Assembly: GCA_019022495.1 (NCBI GenBank)
Contig: JAFEKR010000001.1
Span: forward strand, 5,146,001-5,210,000
Direction of reading: 5' to 3'
Origin: Epichloe hybrida
Lineage: Eukaryota; Ascomycota; Sordariomycetes; Hypocreales; Clavicipitaceae
Length of the DNA: 64,000 bases
Shown here: positions 1 to 14,202 of the stretch, piece after piece
Layout of the letters: the number at the start of each line of letters is the position of its first letter
How positions within the stretch are numbered: the first letter of the stretch is position 1
Translations under genes and position numbers: made by a program
Notes under the pieces: generated by a model
What the model was told of the DNA's origin: nothing
Databases searched by the model: none
What the model saw: only the letters and a program-made list of their open reading frames with translations

Positions 1-304
1 TCATGTTGCTATCATTGTTTGTTAGTAGGACGCTGCCAGTCTGTCTATTTTAGGGTCGGCCCGCTAATCGGTTGCACGCCCCAGACATCGGACACACCAC
101 CAGTCAATCAATCCTGGCTGGCTGGAACTTCCAGGTAGCGAACTGCACGTCACATGCCCCTGGAAATCTGCACATAATACATAGTTTGTAATACATACAG
201 TCTAATCCCTATTTGATTTTACACGAGGCGAGGGTTGATGCGAGGGTTCATGCAGCATAGTAAACTACTTAAACTAGTATTAGATAGTGGTGTCACATAG
301 GCTA

Positions 305-997
305 AACCTCTTCTGCGCCCTATTGCGAACACGACTTGCCGTTAGCATCTCTCTACTTAATTTCTACAACGCATTATGCACCAAGGCTTGTGTATTGTGT
401 GGCGAATTCAGTGGTTTTATATCCCTCTTGACCTGAAAGCCCTGCTGTTTCTAGTGTCTTCAGATAGCACCTGAACTCCAGGTGCAGACCATTGCCGCTG
501 CCCGGAAACAATTTCACCTTACCAAGGTTGAGATAGATCAATTGAAATCATTCAAGACTTTGCCAGGTATATATTCAATGAGTGAATCCACCCAAAAGTC
601 CCGAATTGCTGTTATTTGTATTCATCCGGCTATTTCGGTGGTCGAAAGAGATACTCCGGCGCTATGGCAACCAGTGGGTTCAGCACGAAGCCAAAAACTG
701 AACTTCGTGGGCGCCGCAGCACTTCCTCACTACGATAAAGGGACTGGCAAAGTCGAACACGGACAGTCGTGTTCGGGTTGTCAACTTGCTATCGAGAAGG
801 ACATCATTGGCTCTCGAGGCGAGAAATGAGCGTTCGAGGCACGAGACAAAGTATACTCACGAGATGGATTTTTAGAGCACTTTCGGTGGTGTGAACAGGC
901 GCAGGGTTTATGGAAGTCAAGTGGCGAAGGTGTTAATCGGCCAAGCGAGCTCCCAGAAGCTGCTCGGCGAGGAGGCCATTTCAACATGAGAGAATGA
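305..997 (+). pseudogene. Decayed fungal F-box-like protein gene (C-terminal part)
   Basis: One frame reads as a coherent protein from about 305 to the TGA at 995-997 but is broken by in-frame stops at 434-436 (TGA), 452-454 (TAG) and 827-829 (TGA). Between the stops it keeps coding texture: a Cys-rich segment (CTKACVLCGEF), then SFKTLPGIYSM near 550, VEHGQSCSGCQ near 760, and after the last stop a 55-codon stretch with FLEHFRWCEQAQ and a basic end (AARRGGHFNMRE). From memory this arrangement resembles lineage-expanded fungal F-box-associated proteins of unknown function; that family call is inference. All three stops could arise by single G-to-A or C-to-T changes, as in RIP. The N-terminal F-box itself is not visible. 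A normal gene with unusual introns at each stop is less likely. Confidence 0.55.
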
Positions 998-3376
<2,379 letters not shown>

Positions 3377-3765
3377 TCGTTGGCGAAGAAGAGGCGCGGG
3401 AAAAGATGGTACGCTGGAATTTAGCAGCACAAGACACAGCATCAATGGAGTTTGGGAGGGTCATCCTTTGAAAGCATACGAAGTTGGTCAATGTGGTTCG
3501 CATATTGTTTGATACGGTTGTTTGCTGGAGAGCGCACACCATTCAACACTAGTAGAAAGGATATGGCGCTCCCGTTGATAGAATAGAAGACATAAGAGAT
3601 CATCTACGATTCAAAATGAACACGAAAATGTTCACACTTGGCTGACCACACTAGTCGTAAACATGATCGCATGGGACAAAAGAGAAATGTCTCCAACTTT
3701 TGTCCAAACATCTCTTCTCTATGTGATGACGATGGTACAAATCATAATGATATAAGTCAGAACGC

Positions 3766-3788
3766 AAAAAAAAAAAAAAAAAAAAAAA
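3766..3788. repeat. Poly(A) tract, 23 A
   Basis: Uninterrupted A run in the 450-bp intergenic gap between the convergent DUS2 and MIC26/27 genes. Nothing else is recognised in that gap. Confidence 0.95.
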
Positions 3789-3829
3789 CCTACTCTCCGC
3801 TTTGGCAGCCAAATTTTTCAATAGCCCGT

Positions 3830-4762
3830 CTATTTACCCTGCTTGACCCAAGCCTCTACAGCCTCCCTCGCATCCGTCACCTTGTGATCCACGTACTGTA
3901 CACCAACCCGGCTGTGAGCCTTGGCAAAGCTCACGCTCCTCTTCAGGCTCTCTCGAACGTTGGCGTGCGTCTCGGCGACGGCCGGAAAACGCTGCTCGTA
4001 CTTCCACGCCAGGTCTGAAATGTTGCGCATCGTCACGGGCAGGACGGTCCATCCGGCGCCGACACCAAAGGCCAAAGGCACGGTGCTTCGTAGCAGGATG
4101 TTGCTCCTGCGGGTGATGATGCTGCCGGCCATGGCGGCGACGAGGACGTAGATCGTGCCTGGCATGAGCTTCTCGCCGCTCGCGCGGGGGGGGGCAAGGC
4201 TGGCAACGGTGCTGGTGAAGGACTGCTCGAGGTGGAATGCCGAGTCCATGGTCTCATTGACTTTGTTTTCGGCGCAGACGGCGAAGCGGTAGAGTGCCAT
4301 GCGAGCTTTGCCAACTTGCACGGCTAGCCTGTCCGTGGGGGATGGTCCGCGAGGCTTCTTCTCCTTCGTGGGCTCTTCTTCGTCGGCGGTGCTGGGCGTC
4401 TGCTCGGGCTGGAGGACTTTGATGGGGATGGACGCGACGGGTGCGCCATTCGAGGTAGGGACGTTGACATCATCGTAGATGGGTTTCTTCTGCCGCGAGA
4501 GTCAGTTCTACGACTCGTTGTCGCCATCGGCTATCCTGTATCTTCCTCTTCTTCTTCTTCTTCTTCTTCTTCTTCTTCTTCTTCTTGTTCTTCTTCATCA
4601 CTTGTGACAAAGGCTGGGTCGTCCACACACCTTGTACGCAGGCCCTTCGGCCAGGACAGTCTTTTGTATTTTCTCCTTTTGTTTTCCGTTTTCTTTCCTC
4701 ACGCCCGTAAAAAAAAAAACCTCACGCCCGTGGTGCCGTTTCCCCCAGCTTTGTCCGCACAT
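3830..4762 (-). CDS. MIC26: MICOS complex subunit MIC26/MIC27 (apolipoprotein O domain)
   Basis: Inner-membrane protein of the MICOS complex that shapes mitochondrial cristae junctions. The main exon, 3830-4489, encodes a KKPIYDDV start, an acidic Pro-rich linker, then the ApoO/Mic27 domain with two hydrophobic segments (around GTIYVLVAAMAGSII and STVPLAFGVGAGWTVLP) and a C-terminal amphipathic region ending VEAWVKQGK. A 141-bp intron (4490-4630) holds the CTT repeat. The preceding exon ends LAEGPAYK and stays open to an ATG at 4762, giving about 263 residues. The first 35 residues of that model look unlike a normal presequence (an Arg/His-rich start, then Phe-Phe-Phe encoded by an 11-T run), so the true start or a further upstream exon is uncertain. 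Its 5' end faces OCT1. Confidence 0.82.
4548..4586. repeat. Trinucleotide microsatellite (CTT)13
   Basis: Thirteen CTT copies, GAA on the sense strand of the MIC26/27 gene, lying inside its intron. Confidence 0.95.
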
Positions 4763-4834
4763 TATCCCTGTCCAATGTCATCTCACATGGCGTCGATTCC
4801 ATCTCAATAGTACATTTATCTTGCATCGCCCATC
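4763..4834. promoter_or_regulatory. Compact bidirectional promoter, MIC26/27 and OCT1
   Basis: Only 72 bp separate the modelled start codons of two divergent genes for mitochondrial proteins, so their control elements must overlap or lie within each other's leaders. If the MIC26/27 start is wrong (see that entry) the spacing changes. No specific factor site is claimed. Confidence 0.5.
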
Positions 4835-7128
4835 ATGCTCAATTCCGGAGGTGGCCAACGCCTCTGGATCTGCACAAGATGCATTCGTCGTGTGGCTCAG
4901 CCTAGGACGCCGACATCGACGCCGACATGGAATGCGAGGAGAGCAACAACGTCAACTACGCTTCAGCAGAGACGATGGGAGACCACTGCAAGTGCCGATG
5001 CCACACTTTCCGCAGCACCTGTCCATCACTTCGCAAGCTCCCGCCACGACGATGCCGTCCTCCGCGAGCTGTTCGACACCCCGTCCGGCCTGTCATTTCC
5101 GAGCTTCAGTCTCAAGAAGAGTCATGGGCTGTTCAAGAATCGATACCTCACGAGTCCTGATGGATTCTTCGTGTTTGCGCAAAAGAACCTGGAAAAGGCA
5201 ACGCGCCTCGTACAACGAGTTCTGAGTGCCTCTACCACGGAAGAATACCAGGGTTTGGTCAAGGATCTCGACCGCTTGAGCGATCTGCTCTGCCGGGTTC
5301 TCGACCTGTCCGACTTTGTGCGTATGACGCATCCAGACATTCGATTTCAACAAGCCGCAGCCGGCGCATGGACCATGGTATATCAGTACATGAACCAGCT
5401 CAACACCATGACAGGTCTGAACGATCAATTAGGCCAGGCTCTATCACGGCCTGAAGTGACGGCTGCATGGTCAGAAGAGGAGAAGACGGTAGCCGAGCTT
5501 CTGAAGCTAGACTTCATGAAGTCGGCTGTCAGTTTACCCAAGAAGTCCAGGGACCGATTCGTTGAATTGTCCTCACGCATCAGCGATGTTGGCGCTGCTT
5601 TCGTGCAGGACATGGAGCCTGAAGTCAAGGAGGTCAAACTACCATCCCATCGGTTCTATGGACTGTACCCAGGCCTTGCCGCCACGCTCAAAGTGCGCTC
5701 GCAGATTTCCATTGCAACGACAGGTTCAGAAGCCTCTGCGGCACTGCAGAGTGTGTACGACGAGGAGACTCGCAAGGAAATTTACCTTGCGCAGCGTACT
5801 GCATCCCGGAGCACCATTGAAAATCTGGAATCAATGCTCAAGCTGCGCTCAGAGCTTGCCAATCTCGCAGGTTTCGAAAGCCATGGCCACATGGCTCTCA
5901 AGGACAGAATGATGGCCAAGTCTCCAGCGTCGGTCATGAAGTTTCTTCTGGCGCTGCGAGAGCACAATGCTCCCATGGCACAGCAAGAACTCGCCGAATT
6001 GGTCGAGCAGAAGCGGGAGAGGCTAGCCATGCCCGGAGTAAACCTCCAGGCCTGGGATCGCGACTTCTACATGGAGAAGATGCGCGCCGAGATGCGCTCC
6101 CGAACCCGCCACGAAGATCAACTCACGGCCTTCTTCTCCGTCGGCACCGTAATGCAGGGTCTGTCCCGTCTGTTTGATAGTCTCTACGGCGTTCGTTTTG
6201 TGCCGCGGGAACCTCTTCCCGGTGAGGTCTGGCATCCAGATGTCAAGCGTCTCGACGTCATGTCTGACGATGGAGAGCAGCTCGCTGTGCTCTACTGCGA
6301 CTTGTTTTACCGCCCGCAAAAGTCGCCGAATCCGGCACACTTCACGGTACGTTGTTCACGAGAAATTCTAGATGACGAGCTCACTGAGGCCACTGAGGAC
6401 ATGGTCTCGGCGACGCCCATCTTCGACAACCCCGAGCAAGCGGCCAACGACGGCATGGAAACGTCTCGTCGCAACGGGAAAGTCAAGCAGCTGCCCACCA
6501 TTGCTCTAGTGTGCGACTTCCCCAAGAGCAAATCTTCTCGCGAGCCCGCCTTCTTGTCCTACTATTCTGTCGAGACGCTCTTCCACGAAATGGGCCATGC
6601 TATTCACTCCATCCTCGCCCGCACACGCTTCCAGAATGTCTCAAAGAGCGCATCAAACTATCCAAACGCTTCGAAGGCATCGACACTGAACACCAAATCC
6701 TTCTCGCCATGGTTGACCAGGCATACCACTCCCCCTCCGTCAACGGCCTGTCCTTTGATTCGACCCGCCTCTTCCACGATATCCAACACCAATTCGCCCA
6801 CGGACCCAAAGCCCCCCCCGAGACATGCTGGCAAGGCTTCTTTGGACACCTGCACTCGTACGGGAGTACCTACTACAGCTACCTCTTCGACAGGGTCCTT
6901 GCCGAACGGGTATGGCGCGTCGTATTCCGCTCCGGACACGGTGGTGCAGCCATCAATCGCGAAAATGGTGAACGACTCAAGCAGAATCTTCTCAAGTGGG
7001 GTGGTAGCCGGGACCCATGGACTTGTCTCGCGGACACGCTTCAGGACGAGAGACTGGCTCCCGGGGATGAGGAGTCGATGGCCCTGGTGGGCAGTTGGGG
7101 CATCAAAGATGACAGGCAGCGTTCATGA
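4835..7128 (+). CDS. OCT1: Mitochondrial intermediate peptidase (M3 zinc metallopeptidase), reading frame interrupted
   Basis: Matrix peptidase that removes an octapeptide from imported precursors after the main processing step. The first frame, 4835 to about 6645, encodes an Arg/Ser-rich presequence, the long helical N-domain and the zinc motif HEMGH (His584, Glu585, His588). Right after the FQNVS segment near 6640 the frame changes: the conserved C-terminal part (KRFEG near 6670, FFGHLHSYGSTYYSYLFDRVLAERVW, GGSRDPW, VGSWG) continues in another frame to the stop at 7126-7128. In M3 oligopeptidases roughly 40-45 residues normally lie here, including the Glu that is the third zinc ligand; they are absent from the DNA, so no splicing can recover them. 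Either the gene is broken in this strain or the assembly lost about 130 bp. The remainder looks well conserved. Confidence 0.9.
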
Positions 7129-7828
7129 AATCTGCTCGTGGCTTCTGCTTTGCCATTCGATGGAGCATGCAGGGAGGAGGAGGCAGGGGGCAGGGGGCAG
7201 CAATGGAAGAGGTGGATGATGTTGCAAAATATACAGACATTGTTATGGTTACAGCGAAAAGCCGACTACAGGACAAAAGAGCATTCTGCATTGAGTCATG
7301 CCGGTTCATATGAAAGGCGTTTTGTGTGGTCTGGAAAAAAAGGGGGCATGCATTTGCATTCCCTTGAGCGCTTTGCCTCCTACCTTGTGCATGGGATGTG
7401 TTGGGAAACAGCGTAAGCATAGAACCGCCACTTAGAGACACTTGCATCGATAACATACACAATTCCTCCTTTTTCTTTCTCTCATCACTTACTGACAGAT
7501 GATTCAAGGTGAACGATTTGGGTGCCCCCGATCAGATGCGTCTTGACGACAAATCACCACTTCTCCACTAACATATCGTACACGGGGTATAATATGCCAT
7601 CCCTTTTTAAGCATGCCTTGCTTCAGACGTCTGACCTCCCAGTATCATTGTCAACAACAACGATGACAAGCAGTTTGAGCCAACGTAAAGGGGAAAAAAG
7701 GAAAAAAAATAAATAAGAAACAACGTTGCAAACATGACGCTTTGGCTTCCAAGATGTGAAATTCAATATAAGAAAAATTGAAAGAGGGAGAAGGATGGAA
7801 TGATGTGACAACGATGCCATGAGAGGCA
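7129..7828. other. Gene-free 700 bp between OCT1 and a hypothetical gene
   Basis: Intergenic sequence between the 3' ends of convergent genes. It contains G-rich and A-rich patches and no ORF with recognisable motifs. Confidence 0.6.
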
Positions 7829-10047
7829 CTACATGGCATGCGCGGCCACTGGTGGAATTTCTGCCAGTGGCTGCCTCATGTTCAGGTGGGATAGGGATAG
7901 TTTCGTGCTGTCAGATAGCATCTCGGACTCGCTTTCGTTGCCAAATGCATCAAAGCTTCTGTTTACCATATCGGTCGGTGTCACAAAGGACTCTGTGTAC
8001 CCATCATCCGATTGGTTCCCCGTGGCGACCCCCGAGTCATCCAAATCCAGGGTATTATACGGGTACCGAGTGGCAGTCGGTCGGCGGTGATCGTCTTCGT
8101 CATCATGGTCAAAAACCGACGTCATGGGCAGGCCTCCAGCTGGCGTGTAGATCGCTCGGTTTCCAGTAGCGCTAACAAGTTGGTGTAGTGCTCAAAGGTC
8201 ATACCTTCCGCAGAATGCCTCATAGTCTCTTCTGCTGCGCCCCGCTGTTGTTGAGATGACGAAAATGTTGGTGATATGATGGTGGCACGAGGTGTCACTT
8301 CTCCAATATCCCCAAATGTCATCTTCGATGTATCGGAGCGACAGGTAGAGGGCCGGCTAACACTACGTCGCCGTTCTCCAACAAAACCCATCTCGCTTGC
8401 CTGCAAGAGCATTGAGTCGACTGCATAGTTGTTGGTCTGCACATGTACCGGCCGAGGACCAGATGGGCGGGTCTCTTGATTTGGCTGTCGAAGGACCGAA
8501 AGACTGGTACCGAGTTGGAGAACAATACCTTCCAGTCGGCTCATTCGCGTCTCAAGTATGCTCACGCGGTTCTCCACAATGACTGGTTCAACCAAGCCAG
8601 CATCTTCGGTCGATCTCGCGGTACTCTTGTGCTGAGGTTTATCTCGCCCCTCCTCTCCCGCTTCATAAATCAAGGCAGATTGAGGTGGTGTCACAACTCG
8701 TTCTTCCACAATTGGCAGTGAATCTGACAGTGGTTCTGGTAGTAGCTCTGGCTCCGGCTGCAGCTGCGGCTGCGCTAGTTGTGCTCTTTGTTGCTCTGGC
8801 TCTGGCTTCGGCATCTCTGTGCTTTGTATAGGCAATTGCATACATTCCTCATCTGCTATGGTAGAGGTCGGAGACATGTGAGGTGCGGCATAGCTTTCTC
8901 GCCAGTACCGGATCTCGGCACTGCGCCGTCGAATGACATCCCGAGGCGCCGATGGCGGTGCAAGATCAAGGCTCGGCGTGAAGGTGAGGCTTCTTGAACG
9001 ACGCTTCACGCCCCGTGAGTCACTGGAAATGGCACGACCAATCTCGCTAGGATCTTCATTGGACCCAGCCATGCGGGTTCGGTCCTGGGAGCTGGCAGGG
9101 CGCGGGGACAGTCCTGCCAGCTTTGAACCGCCAGCGCGGCGAGGGCTTGCTGGGTGAGCAGGAGAATCAAAGAGGCTCATGCACTTTCCAGATAGTCTCG
9201 CATCTGCGCTTAGCGAATTTCGAGCACTCTGGATAGCCATGACGTCTTCGGGGCCTATGGAATGGGACCGCAGAGCCCGATCATATTCCGTGATGGGCAT
9301 CGAAAAGGATCGCTTGGGCTCAATGACAATGGCAGGTGGTCTTTGACCAGTTGGGTCCTGTTTCGGCTTTCGTTTAGTGGCATTACACGACGCATGGCAC
9401 GGAAAGCTACCTACACTTCTATGCTGCGTGTTGGGTGCACCAGTGGACTTGGTCGAGGTCGTCTCTCCGCTTGGCAACTGAGGCTCATCATCCTTATTAG
9501 GCTGACTCTTATTCTTTCGACCAAACAGCTTGCTCAAGGTGGAGCGAATCGATGACTTCTTCTTCTTCCTCTGGGGTTGGCCCTCGCTGTTCCTCTCGTC
9601 CCCTCTGCTACCAGCGTCTGACACTGGATTGGAGTGCCGGAATTGGCTGGGTACTTTTGTGGACGACCTTTGCGACGTGGATGTGTGCGCAGCCGCTGAT
9701 GAGGCAATGTCTGGCGTTTGGCAACGAAAGTTGTCATCGCCAGTGCTGCCAGACGAATCAGATGCATATCGAGTGCCAACTAGGTCATGCGTTGTGCGTC
9801 GAGGAACTGTATCGGCATCATTCGTGACAAGACGGGGCGCCTCTGCCACATTGGTTGTAGTCAACGGTAGGTCTCTTATCGGGAACTCATCGTCCAAGGG
9901 ATCAGGAATAGGGATGGGACCAGAAATGTGGCCGCGAATGGATCTCGAACCGGTCCGAGGTCTGCGGGTGCTGCCGCCCCCAGCGGCAGGTTTCCAGGGC
10001 ATGATGGGTGTGTACCTGGGTGTGTACCAACCAGTCCTCCCACTCAC
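7829..10047 (-). CDS. Conserved fungal hypothetical protein, disordered, with a frame break near the C-terminus
   Basis: Function unknown. The main frame runs from ATG 10047 (MSGRTGWYTPRYTP) to a TGA at 8122. It is about 640 residues, mostly Ser/Pro/Arg-rich disorder, with a basic patch (QRKKKKSSIRSTLSKLFGRKNKS), a short coiled segment (VSILETRMSRLEGIVLQL near 8545) and a conserved-looking FEHYTNLLALLETERSTRQ just before the stop. A second open frame continues directly to 7829 with acidic, phosphosite-like sequence (FDHDDEDDH, DGYTESFVTPTD) and ends in a SLSHLNM motif. The texture of both parts suggests one protein with a frameshift or an out-of-frame loss between about 8125 and 8200. No GT..AG intron there joins them sensibly. 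No catalytic domain is seen. Confidence 0.7.
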
Positions 10048-11629
10048 TCTCGCGTGGTAGTCCCCGTGTGGTCAAGACGGCCGATGATCAAAGAGATGAG
10101 TTGCCAGCAGTGGCAGTAAGACGAAGGGCTGCGTAGGTTGAAGCAGAAGTCACAGACCGAGGGAGGGAAGAGGAAGAAAGGGAGGAAGGCCTTCTACATG
10201 ATGGTAGCTGGAAGCCCCCAGGTTCTTGCCACGGATGCGCAGATTGTGGAATGCAGGTACCTAGGTGCAGGTGCAAGCAGGTCGGTCGGGGACTGGTTCG
10301 CTCTTGCCAGTTGAGTTGTCGTTGTTCGTTGTGCAAGTGAAGCCGAGAGGGAGAAGCAGTGGGAGGAGGAAGAACAGCCGCCAGCTTGGTTGGCTGGCCG
10401 GTTGGAAGATGTACATACATATATAAAATCTTCCATTCTCAAAGAGACAAAAAAACAGACAAAGACAAAGATAGTCAAAAGGTGAAACATGGCTGGCGCG
10501 GTCCTCTGGCCACTGGCGGCGCTTCTCGCGCGACGGGACCCTCCGCCATGATTTGATGTGCGTGCCAGGACGGCGACGAATGAGGGCAACCTGTGCCAGG
10601 TCGGTGGGGAGAGGGGGGAGGGAGGGGTCTCCAGGAGGGGTACAGGATTAAGATTCATCTTCTTGATAAAGCCGACTGCGCTGATTCGGATTCGATGCCC
10701 GAGTCCAGTTGCATGCATGAATCCAGAGTCCAGAGTCCAGACCTCGCCACACAACTGCACACAACTGCACCTGACCTGTGATTGGCCGGGCGGGCGCTCA
10801 GTCGAACTCGTCATGGGACCTCGAGTCGCTCCTTCTCGTTCCTGCGTCATTCACCAGGCGCGCGTAGTGGATAAACGGCCCATGGTCCACGATAACAGGA
10901 CAACTTGATCGCATCATGCGCAGTAACTCCGTAATAGATGGGATTGATTACCCGACGGGATCTCGTTGGGGCCCTCCCTATCCACGTAGATCTTCTGAGT
11001 CCATCTTGTTCTTGCAGGCGGCGTCTCAGACGGACTCGAGCTGCGGCGGCCCCTGCATGAAAGACGACGTACGGATCCGTATTCGTTCATGTGTTCGCGT
11101 GCCTATTAATACTCCGTAGAAGAGAATGAGAAGTCTTGTCGTGGGGTGCAAGAACCAACATCCCTAACAGGCAAGAGGCTTCCTCAGTGGAATTCGTTGA
11201 TTGGACGCCGTTCCTCGCTTAAATCCTTCAATCTGCATTAGGGCGTCCAGCCCGGCGGCTTATTGTACGGATAGGACCCAGTCCCTGACCCGCCAGGGGA
11301 GGCTGTCGCGAGTCGGTGGAAACCCATGCGAAACTCGCACCTTCTTCTTCGCATTCTCTGGAACCCACGCCGGAGCCGGAACCTTTTCCCGCTTCGAGGC
11401 AATTGTCCGTATCCGGCAGAATTGCTCATCCCTGTCCCACACCTATCTACCTGAAACCCAGGGGGAGGGGGAGGGGGGCGGACAAAGACATGCCATAACG
11501 TGGTCTAGTTAATACGCATGAATCTGATGAACCGGGGGGGTTTATCCATAATTTATATTTTCCTTCCTTCCTTCTTCTTTTTCTTTTTCTTGTTCTTCAC
11601 TTTTGCTCATCTCGGGACATGTGTCAGTG
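10048..11629. other. Intergenic region, 1.6 kb
   Basis: Upstream of the minus-strand hypothetical gene and downstream of the HCS1 helicase. It contains a pyrimidine/purine-rich probable leader (10100-10450), G-rich patches, and one exact TACTCCGTA at 11110. No gene recognised. Confidence 0.55.
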
Positions 11630-14202
11630 CTAGTCACTTCCGATGCTGGTTACGTCCGGGTACCGCAGGTCGGCCTCGTCTTCGAGAAACTCCATCCACT
11701 TTTTTAGAAAGTGGCTCCCCCTGTGGACAATTGATGGCAACGTCAGCCGCCTCAAAGTCATACGCATGAACAGAACGTACTGCTCACCTTTTCACTGTTT
11801 CTGAATCGCCAATCACAGTGAGTGATCGCTTGGGTCGAGTCATGGCCACTGCGATGGCAAGTTGTTAGAAGCTTCAGTTGCTTACACATCGCAATGCGCT
11901 GAAAGCCAGATAGATAGATATTGGGACGTGGTTCATCGTACCGTTCAGTCGCCGCTTTTCTCCGAGGAATCCTACCTCGCCGTCGGGATTGCTTCGTACC
12001 AGACTGACGATGACGGCTTCTTTTTCGCGGCCCTGAAACCCATCTACGCTTCCTAGCTCTACGCCCGGGAATTTCTCCTTGAGAGGAGCCAATACGCCCA
12101 GCTGAGTGTCGATTGAAAGAGGTCAGACATGAGATTTTTCTTTTCCCTCCCCTCTTTATTAAAAAAAAAAAAAACAAAAAAAAACAGGAGCAACAGGCGT
12201 GCAAATTTGAGAGTAAAAGTACCTGTGCATTGTACGGCGTGACAACCGCAATATCTTCTGGACGAACTCCAGCATCCACCAATCGTCCCACATGTTGCCG
12301 AACCAACGCTGCCTCCATCTCATTGCTCTTGCTTTCGCTGTGTGGACTAGCCTTTCCTTTGCGTGGATCGTCCTTGTCATCCTCTTCGCTCTTTTCCGGA
12401 AAGTCGCCGCCTTGTGTGTCGATGAAAATCACTGGCTCCGTCGTGTCCTCACACTCTTGCACCTCATACTCCAGGTCCCTCAGCAATCTTGCCTTGACTC
12501 CATCCGCAGCCACGAGCTTCGACTCATAGAGCTCATCCGACGGGAACCGCATGATTCGTTCATGCATTCGATACTGCGTGGTGAGCATCCTCTTGATGGA
12601 CGGTCCGTGGAGCGCCAACAGGCGATCAAACAGCGTAGTTTCCAGCGTCAAGCCCTTGATAAGCGTCGCCTTTCCATCCTTGGCCTTCACACTGCCTCTT
12701 GAGTTCAAGGACTTGATGGTCGGTGGCAGCTGCAGATGATCTCCGGCACAGACAGCCTTCTTTGCCGCCAACAACGGCACCCAGCACTGCGCTTCGAGTG
12801 CCTGGCTGGCCTCGTCGATGATGACCACGTCAAACTCGTCGTTTCGCAGCTGGAACCCGCCCGCACCGTGCAGCGTGGCCAGGACAACCCTGCTCCCTGC
12901 CACGAGGTTGCTCACGCATCTGCGCTCTCGTTCACGGTATTCTTTCCGCAGCTCCTTCAGATCCGCATAGATCTGACGCCGCTCTTTGCCGCTCTTGGTC
13001 TTCTTGATGGATGCTTGTTTCGAATCCATTTCGGCCCGCACGTCTTTCACTATGGCGCCCGCCTCGGACGTGTTGGTGAGAACATCAAGCGAGTGGTTCA
13101 GGACAGAAGGGAGCAGGCGGGCTGGGTGGCCGAGTCGAACAAGGGGGATTTTGTGCGGTGAAAGACGCTCAACAATATTGTCCACCGATATGTTGGACGG
13201 ACCACAAACAAGAATCCGCTGCTTCTGCTTGATGAGCTGGAGAATCAATTCGATCAACGTGTGTGTCTTGCCTGTCTTTTCGGTGGCATCATATTCAAGT
13301 TAGCAATGAATAGATAATGTACCGGGTATGGAGAAACAGAATTGGGACAGACGTCTTACCCCCGGCGGCCCATGGATCAACGCAACGTCCCGCGACGCCA
13401 GCGCGAATCGAATGGCATCCTTTTGAGACTCGTTCAGTGTAGGATCGACCCATTCAATCGTGCCCAGCTCTTCGCTTTTTGCCAAATTCGACGCAACGGG
13501 TGATGGACTAGAGAGGCCGAATGACACCCTGATGAAGCTAGAGTACTCGGCCTCGCCCATCTTTTGCAACTTCTCCATCGACTGCTTCATTCTTTTTTTT
13601 TTTTGCATACGTCCCACGTTAATATTACTCAGGGACGGACATTAAAAACACAAAGCCCCGCATGAAGAATGAAGATAAAAAAAAAATGTAGCCCCAGAAT
13701 GTGAATGAGATGGTGGGTTTCCTTACCGTCGATACGTGACCTCATCCGCAAGCTTGACCAGCCACACGCGTCCCGAGAATGGAACCTCGTCCTTTCCATC
13801 GTCATCCAAGGCCACGTGGACGGCCGCCTTTTGCACTTTCGTGACGACGCCTCTGGACCCTTTCTTCTCCAGCTCCTTCACCTCCCTCCTCTTGGCGCCC
13901 CCCGCGGGCTGCTCCGCCACGAGGACCATGTCGCCGGTGCGGATCCCGTGCCCGGGCAGCTCGCCGGTCGCGCATGTCGCGCCGTCGGGGCCCAGCTCCA
14001 GGAGGGTCTTGCCCCCGAGGCCGGTCCGCCGGGAGCAAGGCACGAGGTTGGTGATGGCGAGACCGGCCCGCTGCAGGCCGGCCGGGCTGTGGCTGGAGAT
14101 GAGCCGGCTGGTGTCGTCGATCTCGCTTTGGAGCTCTCGGTCGAGGAGGGCGAGCTGCGTGCTTGCAAACGAGGAGACGTCGATGGGGTCCCTGGCCGTC
14201 AT
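11630..14202 (-). CDS. HCS1: SF1 DNA helicase of the Hcs1/SMUBP-2 (IGHMBP2) family
   Basis: Upf1-like superfamily 1 helicase with 5'-3' activity in the yeast homologue, associated with DNA polymerase alpha. Six exons: 13727-14202, 13360-13591, 12223-13275, 11942-12101, 11788-11848, 11630-11720; about 690 residues. Splicing rebuilds Walker A across an intron (HGPPG then [10 protein letters not shown]). Downstream are motif Ia ([18 protein letters not shown]), Walker B ([12 protein letters not shown]), motif III ([13 protein letters not shown]), the [13 protein letters not shown] motif, motif V ([22 protein letters not shown]) and [10 protein letters not shown] (motif VI). The N-terminal SMUBP-type beta-barrel occupies about residues 1-160. 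No R3H or AN1 finger is seen, as in Hcs1. The start [12 protein letters not shown] is chosen over an upstream in-frame ATG at 14394, whose extension is low-complexity. The intron after exon 1 is A-rich. Confidence 0.93.
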
